Source of the DNA: Lunularia cruciata
Lineage: Eukaryota > Streptophyta > Marchantiopsida > Lunulariales > Lunulariaceae
Direction: 5' to 3'
DNA: 64,000 nucleotides
Assembly (NCBI GenBank): GCA_948567375.1
Contig: OX419755.1
Coordinates: forward strand, 61,763,945-61,827,944
Part shown: in pieces, positions 53,323-63,130 of the stretch
How positions within the stretch are numbered: position 1 is the stretch's first letter
Layout: every line of letters starts with the position of its first letter
Program-made: the position numbers and the translations under genes
Notes under the pieces: model-generated
Told to the model about the DNA's origin: nothing
The model's database searches: none
The model's input: the letters and a program-made list of their open reading frames with translations, nothing else

Positions 53323-55250
53323 TGTGACAACCCGGAAAATATCACTTTTGCAATAATCAGGTAAGTAAAGTTTGTTCCCGCAAAGAAATGAATCAAAATT
53401 GGTCAAATACCAAGCAAAGTAACAATTTCAGTTCTTCTCGGTTGCGTCTTTGATCTCACCATAGGTAGAAACCACACCCAAAAGAGAGTAACAAGCACAA
53501 ATTTGTAGTCTTGTCACAAATTAACACTTCTTAATCACAACTCCATCAAATCTTTTCAAACAATTTTGATTGTGATGATTAAGGCTCTCCCAAAAATGGC
53601 ACTTCATTGCAAAACAACTTTGCCTCAAAATTTTGTTCCACCCCTCCACTGAAGGCACAACTTCCTTGATCAAAATTGCTTCACATCAACCTTGCACTGC
53701 ACTCACAAATGCAAAATACTACCAACACTTCAACTCCTCTTAGATCTATCAAAGCATTGCTCTAATTGCACTTCACTGAGGATCAAACACACAGAGTAAA
53801 GATCAAGGCTGCGGAATCCAACATCCAACAAGCACATTGACTTGCACTTCAAATTTATCCACACACTCACAAACACACACATAGAGTTGATACTCAAAAT
53901 CAAGCTCAAGCAACAAGCACTACTTCACAGCACTGCGCTTTATCTATTCTCAAAAATTGTGAGCACTAAACAACATAAGACTGCAAATGCCACTCTTAAA
54001 TAGTGAAGCAAACAACAATTATCTTCCTAAAGTACCACTTCCTAACAACTATACAAACCTACAAATCCAAAATAACAATGCACCTCTTCATATCTGCCTC
54101 TTTAAATCTTAATTCTATTACAAATCCGATCCGATGTCTACTTCTTCTTTGGCTTTCAAACCCAAACCCAAAGTAACTTTACTTCCTACTACCCTCTCCT
54201 TGGGTTTCATAATGCCTCCGTCCTCTATCAAACCTAACAAATTTTTTTCTTGATTTGAAATTTCACTAGTAGGTAATCTTTCTAACTCCTTATCTCCCGA
54301 CCCACTCTTCTCTAATGTCTCCAATGGTAACTCCAAAGACATCTGCACTCCTACTTCATCTACTTTAGGTTTTGCTCTAACATCCTTCCAAAGTTTATCT
54401 ATCTCTAATTTCACTAAGTCTAATCTAATCGTGATATTGTCTTCTACTTCCAATATCTTCCTATCTACACGAGTTCTTAGACTGATCAACAAAGCATTCA
54501 AGTCTTTGTCCTTTGTATGTCTCCTCCTTGTCTCCTACACCAACAGCTTCAACTCGTGCAGCCTCATCTCTTCGATGCGCATACTGGCCTCTATACTCAG
54601 CATTGCATTCATCCTGATCACAATCTCTTTTAATGGCTCCAATCTCATTTTCCTCTCCCGTTCTTGATCTGCAAGCCAATCTTCTTGATACATTGCCAAT
54701 TCTGCTTCAAACTCAACTTTCACAACCTCCTTCTCCTTCTCCTTTTGTACAATCTTCTCCTCTTGATTGCAAAGTAACTCTCTCAACCTCTCTTCTTCAC
54801 TATACCGCACTATCAACTCTCATTGTCACAACTGCTTCTTCTCCTCTACACTCTCCATCACCCTATCGAGCTCTTGTTCTTTCTCGGCTACTCCTGCCAC
54901 AACATGGATAATTTCTAGTCTTGAATTAGCAAATTGTTGCTTCAAGATTTCATATTCAGCAATTTGTCTTTCCCTTGCTATAACACTTTGCTCTATCAGC
55001 TCCTCCCTATTCCTTGCTTCTCCCTTCAAGTTCTCAATAACTTGATTCTATACTACTATATCTACTCTAAGTACCTCCCTTTCCTCCTCACCTCGGATTA
55101 TACTCTTCTTCACTTCCGAGTTCTCTTCTTCTAATCGGGCTAACACCTACAGCACAATCTTCACCTCCGGAGCTGATTGCACTTGGGGTTACCTTGACTT
55201 GCGGAGTGATCTCCTTCTTCACCTCTTCTTCTCTCGATTCTTGCCTTTTG
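53323..55250 (-). mobile_element. Giant LTR 'H', truncated (minus strand)
   Basis: Begins TGTGACAACCCGGAAAATATC and runs through the non-coding LTR end and the C-terminal half of the ORF to ~55250, where Gypsy-2 LTR sequence starts. A small deletion lies near 55169. The promoter half is missing, so no right-hand duplication can be checked (left flank GTGGA). Confidence 0.85.
54118..55170 (-). pseudogene. LTR-encoded ORF, C-terminal half, giant LTR H
   Basis: Coil segments at 54826-55029, 54535-54816 and 54118-54501 with the family motifs RLEPLKEIVIRMNAML, LEVEDNITIRLDLVKLEI and LPLETLEKSGSGDKELERLP, ending VDIGSDL. Frame changes separate the pieces. The N-terminal domain is gone. Confidence 0.75.
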
Positions 55251-55251
55251 A

Positions 55252-55411
55252 AATGGATATTCCCCTCTACTTTTTGACTTTACTTGACTTTTAGTCTAGT
55301 AACTTGAGTTATTGCAATAATTAGGCCGAGTAAGGTTACTAATTATTGCAATAACTCAAGTTACTAGACTAAAAGTCAAGTAAAGTCAAAAAGTAGAGGG
55401 AAATATCCATT
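55252..55411. repeat. Fold-back of Gypsy-2 LTR: 72 bp arms, 16 bp spacer
   Basis: Left arm 55252-55323 and right arm 55340-55411 are inverted copies of the same Gypsy-2 LTR segment (one mismatch seen), with GGCCGAGTAAGGTTAC between. The right arm continues as a normal minus-strand LTR. The left arm is joined to truncated giant LTR H. It marks a rearrangement breakpoint. Confidence 0.88.
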
Positions 55412-55789
55412 CATATGGGCATATTCCACTAGCATGTGATCATATCTTGACCCAACCACTAAGTCAAGGATTCTTTCACATAGGCTATCCTTGGACTATA
55501 AAAGAATCCAAAACAAAAAGGCTTGCGGGCCCAAGAGTTCTCATCTCTTTCTTCAAAGCAAAACACGTAGGAATAATACCAAGTCAACACACTAGAATCC
55601 AAAATAATGGTGCTCATCTGTTTCAGTTCCTCTAAAGTAAGGTCCCCTCTATCTTAGCTATGACTAACTTTAGCTAATCATGACTAATGTAGAACAATCC
55701 TTTATCTCTATATAAATAATATCTCTCAATAACTTGTAATACCAAGCTAAATATCACAATATCACACACATGCACAAATGAGTATTATA
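55340..55789 (-). repeat. Gypsy-2 LTR fragment, promoter side
   Basis: Collinear with the second half of the minus-strand Gypsy-2 LTRs to the LTR start, which here reads ATGAGTATTATA instead of ATGGGTGTTACA. Confidence 0.85.
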
Positions 55790-55813
55790 GTACAGAGCTC
55801 TTGGGGGAGCTCT

Positions 55814-55952
55814 TTCTTAGCAATGACTAACTTTAGCTAATCATGACTAATGTAGAACCATCCTTTATCTCTATATAAATAATATCTCTCAATAACTTGT
55901 AATTCCAAGCTAAATATCACAACACCACACACATACACAAATGGGTATTACA
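55814..55952 (-). repeat. Gypsy-2 LTR fragment, terminal 139 bp
   Basis: TCTTAGCAATGACTAAC... to GGGTATTACA, a second copy of the LTR start right beside the first. The junction (55790-55813) has a small dyad, AGAGCTC-TTGGGG-GAGCTCT. Confidence 0.8.
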
Positions 55953-56081
55953 GTTCAGGTCTTGTGTGACAAGGCATTGATTGATCGTCATACTACCTCC
56001 CGAGATCACCCTAAGGCAGATGGCTTAGTAGAGAAGAGAAGATTGCAAAATTATGGTTTGCAGAGAAGCCACTTGGGAGAT
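55953..56081 (+). pseudogene. Third gypsy family: integrase core scrap
   Basis: A short reading frame carries the integrase-like motif TTSRDHPKADGLVEK, the region around the catalytic Glu in many plant gypsy integrases. It is not from Gypsy-1 (NPKANGLTEKANG) or Gypsy-2 (NGLAERTNQ). It is only ~130 bases long and is cut by Gypsy-1 copy 3 at 56082. Confidence 0.65.
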
Positions 56082-56875
56082 TGTGACAACCTAGGAAATA
56101 TCACTTTTGCGGTAATCACGTAAGTAAAGTTTGTTCTCGCAAAGATACTAGTTAGAAATATTGAAATACAAAGTCAAACAGTAACATGTAGTTCTTCTTG
56201 AGTTCTTCTTTAGTCTCTTAGGTAGAAACCACACCCAGAAGAGAGTAACAAGCACTGACTCACAGTCTCGTCACAACACTCTGTCACACTTAATCCCAAC
56301 TCCATCAAATCTTTCCAAACAATCTTGATTGTGATGATTCATGCTCTCCCAAAAATGGCACTCCAATGCAAAACAACTTCACCTCTGAATTGTGTTCCAC
56401 CCCTTCATTGAAGGCACAACTTCCTTGATCAAAATTGCTTCAAATCAACTTCGCACTGCACTACAAATGCAAACTTCTACCAACACTACAATTCCTCTTA
56501 GATCTATCAAGGCATTGCTCTGATTGCACTTCACTAAGGATCAAACACACAAAGTAAAGATCAAGGCTATGGAATCCAACATCCAACAAGCACACTGATT
56601 TGCACTTTGAAATTCTCCACACACTCACAAACACAAGCACAAAATTGATACTCAAAATCAAGCTCAAACAACGAGCACTTCTTCATAGCACTTTGCTATA
56701 TCTATTTGCAGAAATCATGAGCACTAAACAACATATTACTGTGAATGCCACGCTTAAATAGTGAAGCAAACAATAGTTCTAACAACTATACCATTCTATA
56801 ATAACTCTTCTAACCTGCAGATTCCAATGACAATGCACCTCTTCATATCTGCCTCTTCAAATCTCAAAACTATTA

Positions 56876-59458
56876 CTAATCCGATCCAATGTCTACTTCT
56901 TCCTTGACTTTCAAACCCAATCTAGAAGTAACTTCACTCACTACTACTCTATCTTTGGGTTTCACAACTCCTAATTCCTCTACTAATTCTAACATTTTTT
57001 CTTCTTGATCTGCAATTCCACTAGTGGGTAACCTTTCTAAACCTTCATCTCCCGACCCACTATTCTCTAATTCTCCAATGGTTACTCCAAAGACATCTGC
57101 ACTCCTATGTTATCTACTTTGGGTTTTGCTCTTACCTCCTTCCTAAGTTTCTCTATCTCTTATTTGACTAAATCTAATCCAATTGTGATATTGTCTTCTA
57201 CCTCCAATATCTTTCTATCTACACAAGTTCTGAGACTGATCAACAATGCATTCAAATCTTTATCCTTTGCATTTCTCCTCCTCATCTCCTGCACCTTCAA
57301 CTTCAACTCGTGCAGTCTCGTTTCTTCAATAAGCACACTGGCCTCTGTACTTAACATCTCGTTCATCTTGATCACGATCTCCTTCAATGGCTCCAATCTC
57401 ATTTTCCTCTCTCTTTCTTGATCTGCAAGCCAATCTTCTCTGTACATTGCCAATTTTGCTTCAAACTTGGCTTTCACAGTTTCCTTCTCCTTCTCCTTCT
57501 ACACAATCTGCTCTTCTTGATTGCAAAGTAACTCTCTCAACCTTTGTTCCTCTCTATATCTTAGTGGAAACTCTCTTTGCCAGAGCTGCTTCTTCTCTTC
57601 TACACTCTCCATCACCCTATTGAGCTCTTGCTCTTTCTCTACTACTCTTACCATAGCATGGATAATTTCTAATCTCGAATCAACAAACAATTGCTTCAAT
57701 ATTTCATACTCAACTACTTGTCTTTCCCTTGCTATGTCACTATGTTCTATGAGTTCCTCCCTACTCCTTGCTTCTCTCTTCAAATTCTCAATCATTTGAT
57801 TCTGTACTACTACATCTACTCGTAGTACTTCCCTTTCCTCCTCACCTTGGATTATACTCTCTTTAATTTTGAGTTCTCTTCTTCTAATCAAGCTAACACC
57901 TATAACACAGTCTTCACCTCCGGACACTTTGACTGCATCTCCTTCTTCTTGTGCTCTAACTTCACTAACAACGGGCACACAACCTCTCGTAGATACTCTA
58001 CTCCTTCACTCGGAGTTACCTTGACTTGTGGACTTATCTCCTTCTTCACCTCTTCCTCACTCCACACTCGCCTTCTAAGCCATAGCCACCTTATAGGTAT
58101 GGATTCTTTGCTCTCCAAACTTCCATCCTCCTCTTCTCTTACCTTACTTGGTCCATACTCATACTTCGCTTTTTGTCTAGAACAAACTCCTCTCTGAATT
58201 GTTACTCTCTTCTCCTCTTCCTCTAGAACTTTGTCTTCCAGTTTTGTGTTACTTTTCTCCTCCATCCCCATCTTGACTTCCTCCTCTTTGGGTACCGATT
58301 TCATCTCCACTCCATTGTCACTGTCACTACTCTTGTCTCCACTTTGCAGTGTGAACTCGGGTTCTTCCTCCCTCTCCAAATCTTTGGACTTGCACTCGGC
58401 TTCTCCTTCCGATTCTTCTTCCAACAACGTGACTAACACTAGCTCTTTCCTCAGGTTTACCCTTCTAGCCTTCCAAGGTCTCGCTTTCTCTACTTCTTCT
58501 TCTCCTTGTCAACTCCTCTTCTTTGACTTTGGAGATCTCACTTCCAACTACACACTCTGACCCGTCTACATGTAGTACTCATCACTACTCTTGAATGTAT
58601 TGTTGCTCCTCCGTATCGACATCTCTTCTTAAGTCGGGATGGAAATGCAACACCATCTTATTACGCTCCGCCGCATTGAGCAAGTTCATCCCCAGATAGA
58701 AATGGGCTACAAATGACACAATGTAATGTGGAGGCAACTTGTCCCGTAAATTCCACACCATTTGTCTTGTCCTCCCATGAAGACACTTTGCTCAATTACT
58801 TGGCTCCCTTACAAACATCTTATGGAAGAACAATGCTTGGTGCTTCATCACATAAGTTGTTCTCTTTGGCTTCAAGATTGCCATTAGAGCACTTACGATC
58901 CCTCTCTTGACATGATCCTTGTAGCTCTCTACTTTGTAACCATTCTTTGTGCACTTTGAAGAAAAGAGCATCTCTCACTTCTTGGGTTTCTTTGGCTACT
59001 TCTTCCTTTCCCAAGAATGTGGCACCATGCTCTATGCCTACTTCTCTCCTGAGTACTAATCTCCAATCCGACTGTGTCCATCGAGCCAGATTTCCCCTCA
59101 TCCCTTCCTCCTTAGGGCCATCAAGACACTTACTCTCAATGATCTTAGTCATGAACCCTGGAAAGCTAACATTCTAGTTCCATGCCAAGAATGTGATTCG
59201 AAGCCTGCTCAAGACCTCAATTCTTGCAATCACATCAAACCTCCAAATCGCATGATTTCTCACTATAAATTTGGAGTTCTTCTTCCCTCCTCCCATCTTT
59301 CTCTCCTCCACTCTGGGCTGGGGACTATTCTTCCTATTGATTCCTAAATTAACTCTCTCAATTTCCTCTTAACACACTAGCACATCTTTGACTCTACTTC
59401 CCTTCCCACAATCTCTTGCATGACGACTTCTTAACAGCAATGGAAAATTGCTTGTCAT
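56876..59458 (-). pseudogene. LTR-encoded long ORF in 3' LTR of Gypsy-1 copy 3
   Basis: Spans 2583 bp (861 codons) from ATG 59458 to a TAG after a VDIGSD-type end at 56876. N-terminal domain pieces lie at 58820-59300, the acidic middle at 57900-58439 (179 codons), and the coil at 57160-57978 in two pieces. Frame changes and stops interrupt it. Architecture as in LTR B. Because it lies between the LTR start at a PPT and the LTR end, it is carried by the element itself. Confidence 0.78.
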
Positions 59459-59477
59459 CACTTTGTCTTTAGCTCAA

Positions 59478-59485
59478 TTTTTATA
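59478..59485 (-). promoter_or_regulatory. TATA box of Gypsy-1 copy 3 LTR
   Basis: TATAAAAA on the minus strand, first T at 59485, 27 bases before the ATG at 59458. Confidence 0.7.
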
Positions 59486-59865
59486 GAGTTACGCCTTGTT
59501 TGTCTTTCTTCAATTTGAGTTTCTACCAAGGAATCACACCTCTTGTATGCTCTTGTCATTGTCAAGTATCCTTCATGCGTATGACCACCATTTTTTGAAT
59601 GGTCCTTTGTTGAATGTCTTGCCCTGACAAAAAGTTGTTATATTGTCCTCGCCTTGAGTTGAGCACCCCTCGAGACAAAGACTCCTTACTTTGGGTTGTA
59701 TGCTAATAGGGAAATTCCAAGTACCTCACCTCATGACTTGAAGTCACATTGCCTTGGGTTTCATCCCAAGGACACTTTTTTTTGCCTTCTTTGGCCATAC
59801 AAGTGCAATTTGACTTCTCTGTACAGTTCTTCTTCCAAATTGAGAAAAAAAATGTGGGTACCACA

Positions 59866-59882
59866 TACTTCCTCCCTCAAAT
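59866..59882 (-). promoter_or_regulatory. Polypurine tract of Gypsy-1 copy 3
   Basis: On the coding strand TTGAGGGAGGAAGTA directly precedes TGTGGTACCC. Same position as in copy 2, so the 3' LTR begins there. Confidence 0.85.
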
Positions 59883-60828
59883 GTGAGCATCTCCATGAGC
59901 ATAGACTTTGGATGTCTTAGAGACTTCCGAGTCTATGATCCAATATCTCCGAACTCTCCACCCGCTTACTTGAGTGGCAAAAGGATTGCCCTCCAGGTCT
60001 GCAAGTTGAATGGACCCATTTTCATAAAGATGAATAACTCAATAAGGCCCTATCCATCTCAAATGCAACTTGCCTGGAAAAAATATTTGGCGATTGTTGT
60101 ATAACAAAACCAAACCTCCTTTGCAATTAATCATAGGCTTGATGTGCTTATCGTGCCTGACTTTCCTCTACTCTTGTACTTCTTTCATGGTTTGCATTGC
60201 ATCATCTCTTTTCTCTTCTAACCACATCAGTTGATGGATCCTAAGATCTTGGCTTTCTTCCTTTGACAATTGTTCTTTGCAAAGAATCCGATAAGTTGGT
60301 ACTTCAAATTAAACTGGTAGTATGGGATGCAAGCCGTATGTCAAGAAATGTGGAGTTTGTTTGGTTGTGATCTTTTCTGTTGTTTGATATGCCTACAACG
60401 CAGCTGGTAATTTTGTATCTCAGTCATAGGCATAATTGACAGTCACCTTATTCAGAATTTTGCAAAGTAACCTATTTTCCTTTTCCGTTAAGCCATTTGC
60501 TTTTGGGTTCTAAGGAGTCGTCTTCTGATGTTTAATCTGGAATTTTTTTGTTAACGCCTCTATCACAAAGTTTAAAAATTGTGTCCCTCTGTCATTGACC
60601 AATTCCAGAGGATATCCGTATTAGGAGATGATGTTTTGAAAGAAAAATTCCACCATGGTCTCTACATCATCTCTGCGAGTTGCTTCAGCTTTGACCATCT
60701 TGGCAGCATAATTAGTGCAAAAAAAAATGTATCTCTTCCTTGTGACTTGGATCACTAGTTGAATGGGACCTACAAAATCAATTCCCCATTTCTCAAATTG
60801 GGCCAAGGGTAAAATTGAGATGGTAAAA
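59883..60828 (-). pseudogene. pol (IN): Gypsy-1 copy 3 integrase core and C-terminus
   Basis: Core start EKWGIDFVGPIQLVIQVTRKR at 60806-60730 and on; the rest reads through stops: SDQGTHF-like region near 60595, ANGLTEK-like region near 60500, LWAYQ-like at ~60400, and the C-terminal KLHLRWMGPYR segment at ~60050-60080. The final tail ends by ~59890. Many stops. No chromodomain. Confidence 0.85.
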
Positions 60829-60870
60829 TTGATGGCTACTTCTCAAAGGCCATTGAGAAGTAGCCATCAA
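60829..60870. repeat. Perfect fold-back, 18 bp arms, in integrase
   Basis: TTGATGGCTACTTCTCAA (60829-60846), 6 bp loop, and its exact inverse (60853-60870). Copy 2 has only one arm (about 40930-40950). It lies beside a deletion of ~180 bases that removed the integrase zinc finger. Confidence 0.88.
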
Positions 60871-61658
60871 CTTCCATGTTCTCTGACAAGCATCACAGCT
60901 TTGGATATGGGCATGCGTGTCTTTAGCTAATACGGCCCCATTTTCCTAAGAAAGGCTACACTCTGCTCTGGGTCCAGCCCTTCACAACAATGGAGAGTAT
61001 GCAAATAATGATATTTGGTTGCATACCCCATACTTTGCATTGTTGTTAATTGATATAACTCTTCATCAGGGAACCTATCATCAATTTCCCATTCCTGGTC
61101 TTGAGTTTCTAACCTAGACAAGAAGTCCGCATTCGAATGTGATGCTCTCTTCCTTACTTGTACAATATATGTGAATTCTTGTAACAACAAGATCCATCTT
61201 GCAATTTGCCCGAGCAAATCTGCCTTCTTGACCAAATGTTGCAATGCGTAATGGTCAACATAGAAGACAAACTCGTATCCCAGCAAGTAGTGGCAAAATT
61301 TCTTGTAGGCATACACCATTCCGAGTGCTTCTCTTTCAGTCATCAAATAATTCTTTTTGGAAACTAAAAGTTGTCGGTTGGCATAATAAACTGGGTAGTC
61401 CTTCTTCTTCTCGTCCTTTTGACTTAAGACAACTCCAATTGCCATGGACAAAGTGTCCACATATACATGAAAAGGGACGTCCCAATTTGGGGCCCTCATG
61501 ACTGGTGCTTCAACCAGCTTCTTCTTCAATACCTGACAAGCTTCTTCTTGATTTACTTCCCACATGTAGTCTTCGGATTTCTTCAGAAGCTTTGTAGGGG
61601 GTGCAGCAAGCACCACACAATTTGAAAAGAAGCGTCTGTAGTATCCAACGTGTCCCAA
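60871..61658 (-). pseudogene. pol (RH): Gypsy-1 copy 3 RNase H (integrase finger deleted upstream of it)
   Basis: 243 codons open (61658-60927): GHVGYYRRFFSNCVVL, VYVDTLSMAIGVVLSQ, YANRQLLVSKKNYL, then FYVDHYALQHLVKKADLLGQIARWILLLQEF and DFLSRLETQDQEWEID. The stop near 60927 is followed directly by sequence from the integrase finger tail, so ~180 bases (the HHCC region) are missing. RNase H itself is the best preserved in Gypsy-1. Confidence 0.9.
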
Positions 61659-62314
61659 GAAGGCTCTCTGCTCCCGGATGTTCTTGGCGATTCCAAAGGT
61701 GAGATGACTTTGACCTTCTCAATATCAAATTCAATACCTTGGCTTGACACCCAATGCCCCAGAAGAATTCCCTCCTTCATTGCAAAGAAGCATTTCTTTG
61801 AGTGTAATGACAAACCAAAACAACACCTTTCAAAAGTTTGGCAAAGGTAATCCAAATGTACATTTCTTTGCCCAAACACACAAAAATCATCAATGAAGAC
61901 CTCCACAAATTTAAGCAGGAAATCTTTGAAGATTGAATTCATCATCTGCTGGAAAGTAGCAGGAGCATTACACAACCCAAAGGGCATTTGATTGTAAGCA
62001 AAAGTGCCCCAATTGGTTGTGAATGTGGTTTTATCCTTGTCCTCTTCTTGGATGGATACTTGATTGTATCCTAAAAATCCATCGAGAAAACTATAACAAG
62101 GGTGACCAGCTACTTGGTCCAAAATGGTATCAATAAAAGGCAAGGGATGATGATCCTTCCTTGTGATTGCATTCAACTTGCAGAAATCTTGGCACACTTG
62201 GATCTTCCCCATTTTCTTCTTTGGGACAATGACAATGGGTGAAACCCATTCACTACTTAAGACATGAAAGATTATTCTGGCCCCTAAGTACTTGTCAATT
62301 TTGTCTTCCACCAA
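61583..62314 (-). pseudogene. pol (RT): Gypsy-1 copy 3 reverse transcriptase
   Basis: An open 243-codon stretch: WVSPIVIVPKKKMGKIQVCQD, PLPFIDTILDQVAGHPCYSF, TFTTNWGTFAYNQMPFGLCN, then VEVFIDDFCVFGQRNVHLDYL (catalytic FIDD at ~61883-61897) and EGILLGHWVSSQG. The frame shifts where it overlaps the RNase H stretch (61583-61658). All RT blocks are present. Confidence 0.92.
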
Positions 62315-63130
62315 CAGGGAGTACTTTGGGTTCAGACGGTATTGTCTCTGCCAAACCGGAAGTGCACCTTCAACCAGATCAATCCAATGTTCTCCAAATT
62401 CTCATGGAATACTCGGCATTTGATCAATAGACCAGGCAAATACATCTTGGAATTCTATAAACAGGGCAGTGTATTTTGCCAACTCCTCCAAAGTGACTGT
62501 CTTTAAAATTTCAGAATTTTCCCTTCAGTCAAGACAACATCTTGATAGCCATCGGGGTTGATGACTCCTTCAACATGGCTTACTCGGCTTAATTCGAGGC
62601 AAGCTTCCATCAATCCCGCTTCCTCCAAGTCTGGTTCACCCAAGGCAAGGTCATATGGATCTTCATCTTTGACGTCCACCTCGTAGCATTCCAAGTAATT
62701 GACTTGGACTTTGTCTTCGGATTCATCTGAGGACAAAGACGATGAGTCTTTAGATTTGTCCTCATCTTTTGACGAACTAGTTTCCCTAAGATGGGGAACC
62801 TTTTTCCAACTCACAATCACCAACTTCTGGTCTTCGGACAAAATGCCCTTGAATAGTAGATTATATTGGTGCCAATCCACCACAACTTGGGCACTATACA
62901 ACGAGGGTCTTCTGATCAAAAGTGGGTAACCAATTTTGGTCACTGGTTGCAACACAATGTAATTCAACTTTAAGGGCACTCCTCCAATGATTTTCATAAT
63001 GTTTGACAGCATGCCCAATGGCCGTCTCTTGGTTTGGTCTGCAAATTTCAATACTCGGGGTGTTGGTTCAAACATATGATACCCCAATCAATTTGTAGTA
63101 TCCTTGGTGATGACATTCACACCAAAACTC
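62315..63130 (-). pseudogene. pro: Gypsy-1 copy 3 protease and linker
   Basis: Protease: IPIDSSFGVNVITKD around 63100-63140 (DSS at the DSG site, so the Gly is lost), then LKFADQTKRRPLGMLSN, IIGGVPLKLNYIVL and LLIRRPSLYSAQVVVDWH (63087-62850). The acidic linker with SDESEDKVQVNYLECYEVD follows down to 62503. 62315-62502 leads into RT with stops. Confidence 0.83.

Larger units (their letters stand above)
56082..59865 (-). repeat. Gypsy-1 copy 3, complete giant 3' LTR (3784 bp)
   Basis: TGTGACAACCTAGG...GTGGGTACCACA on the + strand. Exactly as long as solo LTR B. It has the TATA box at 59478-59485, the long ORF at 56876-59458, and a non-coding end at 56082-56875. Confidence 0.92.

Noticed and set aside
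53323..56081. A single composite LTR element
   Set aside because: The pieces are truncated giant LTR, Gypsy-2 LTR scraps and an unrelated integrase scrap with rearranged junctions; no common boundaries.
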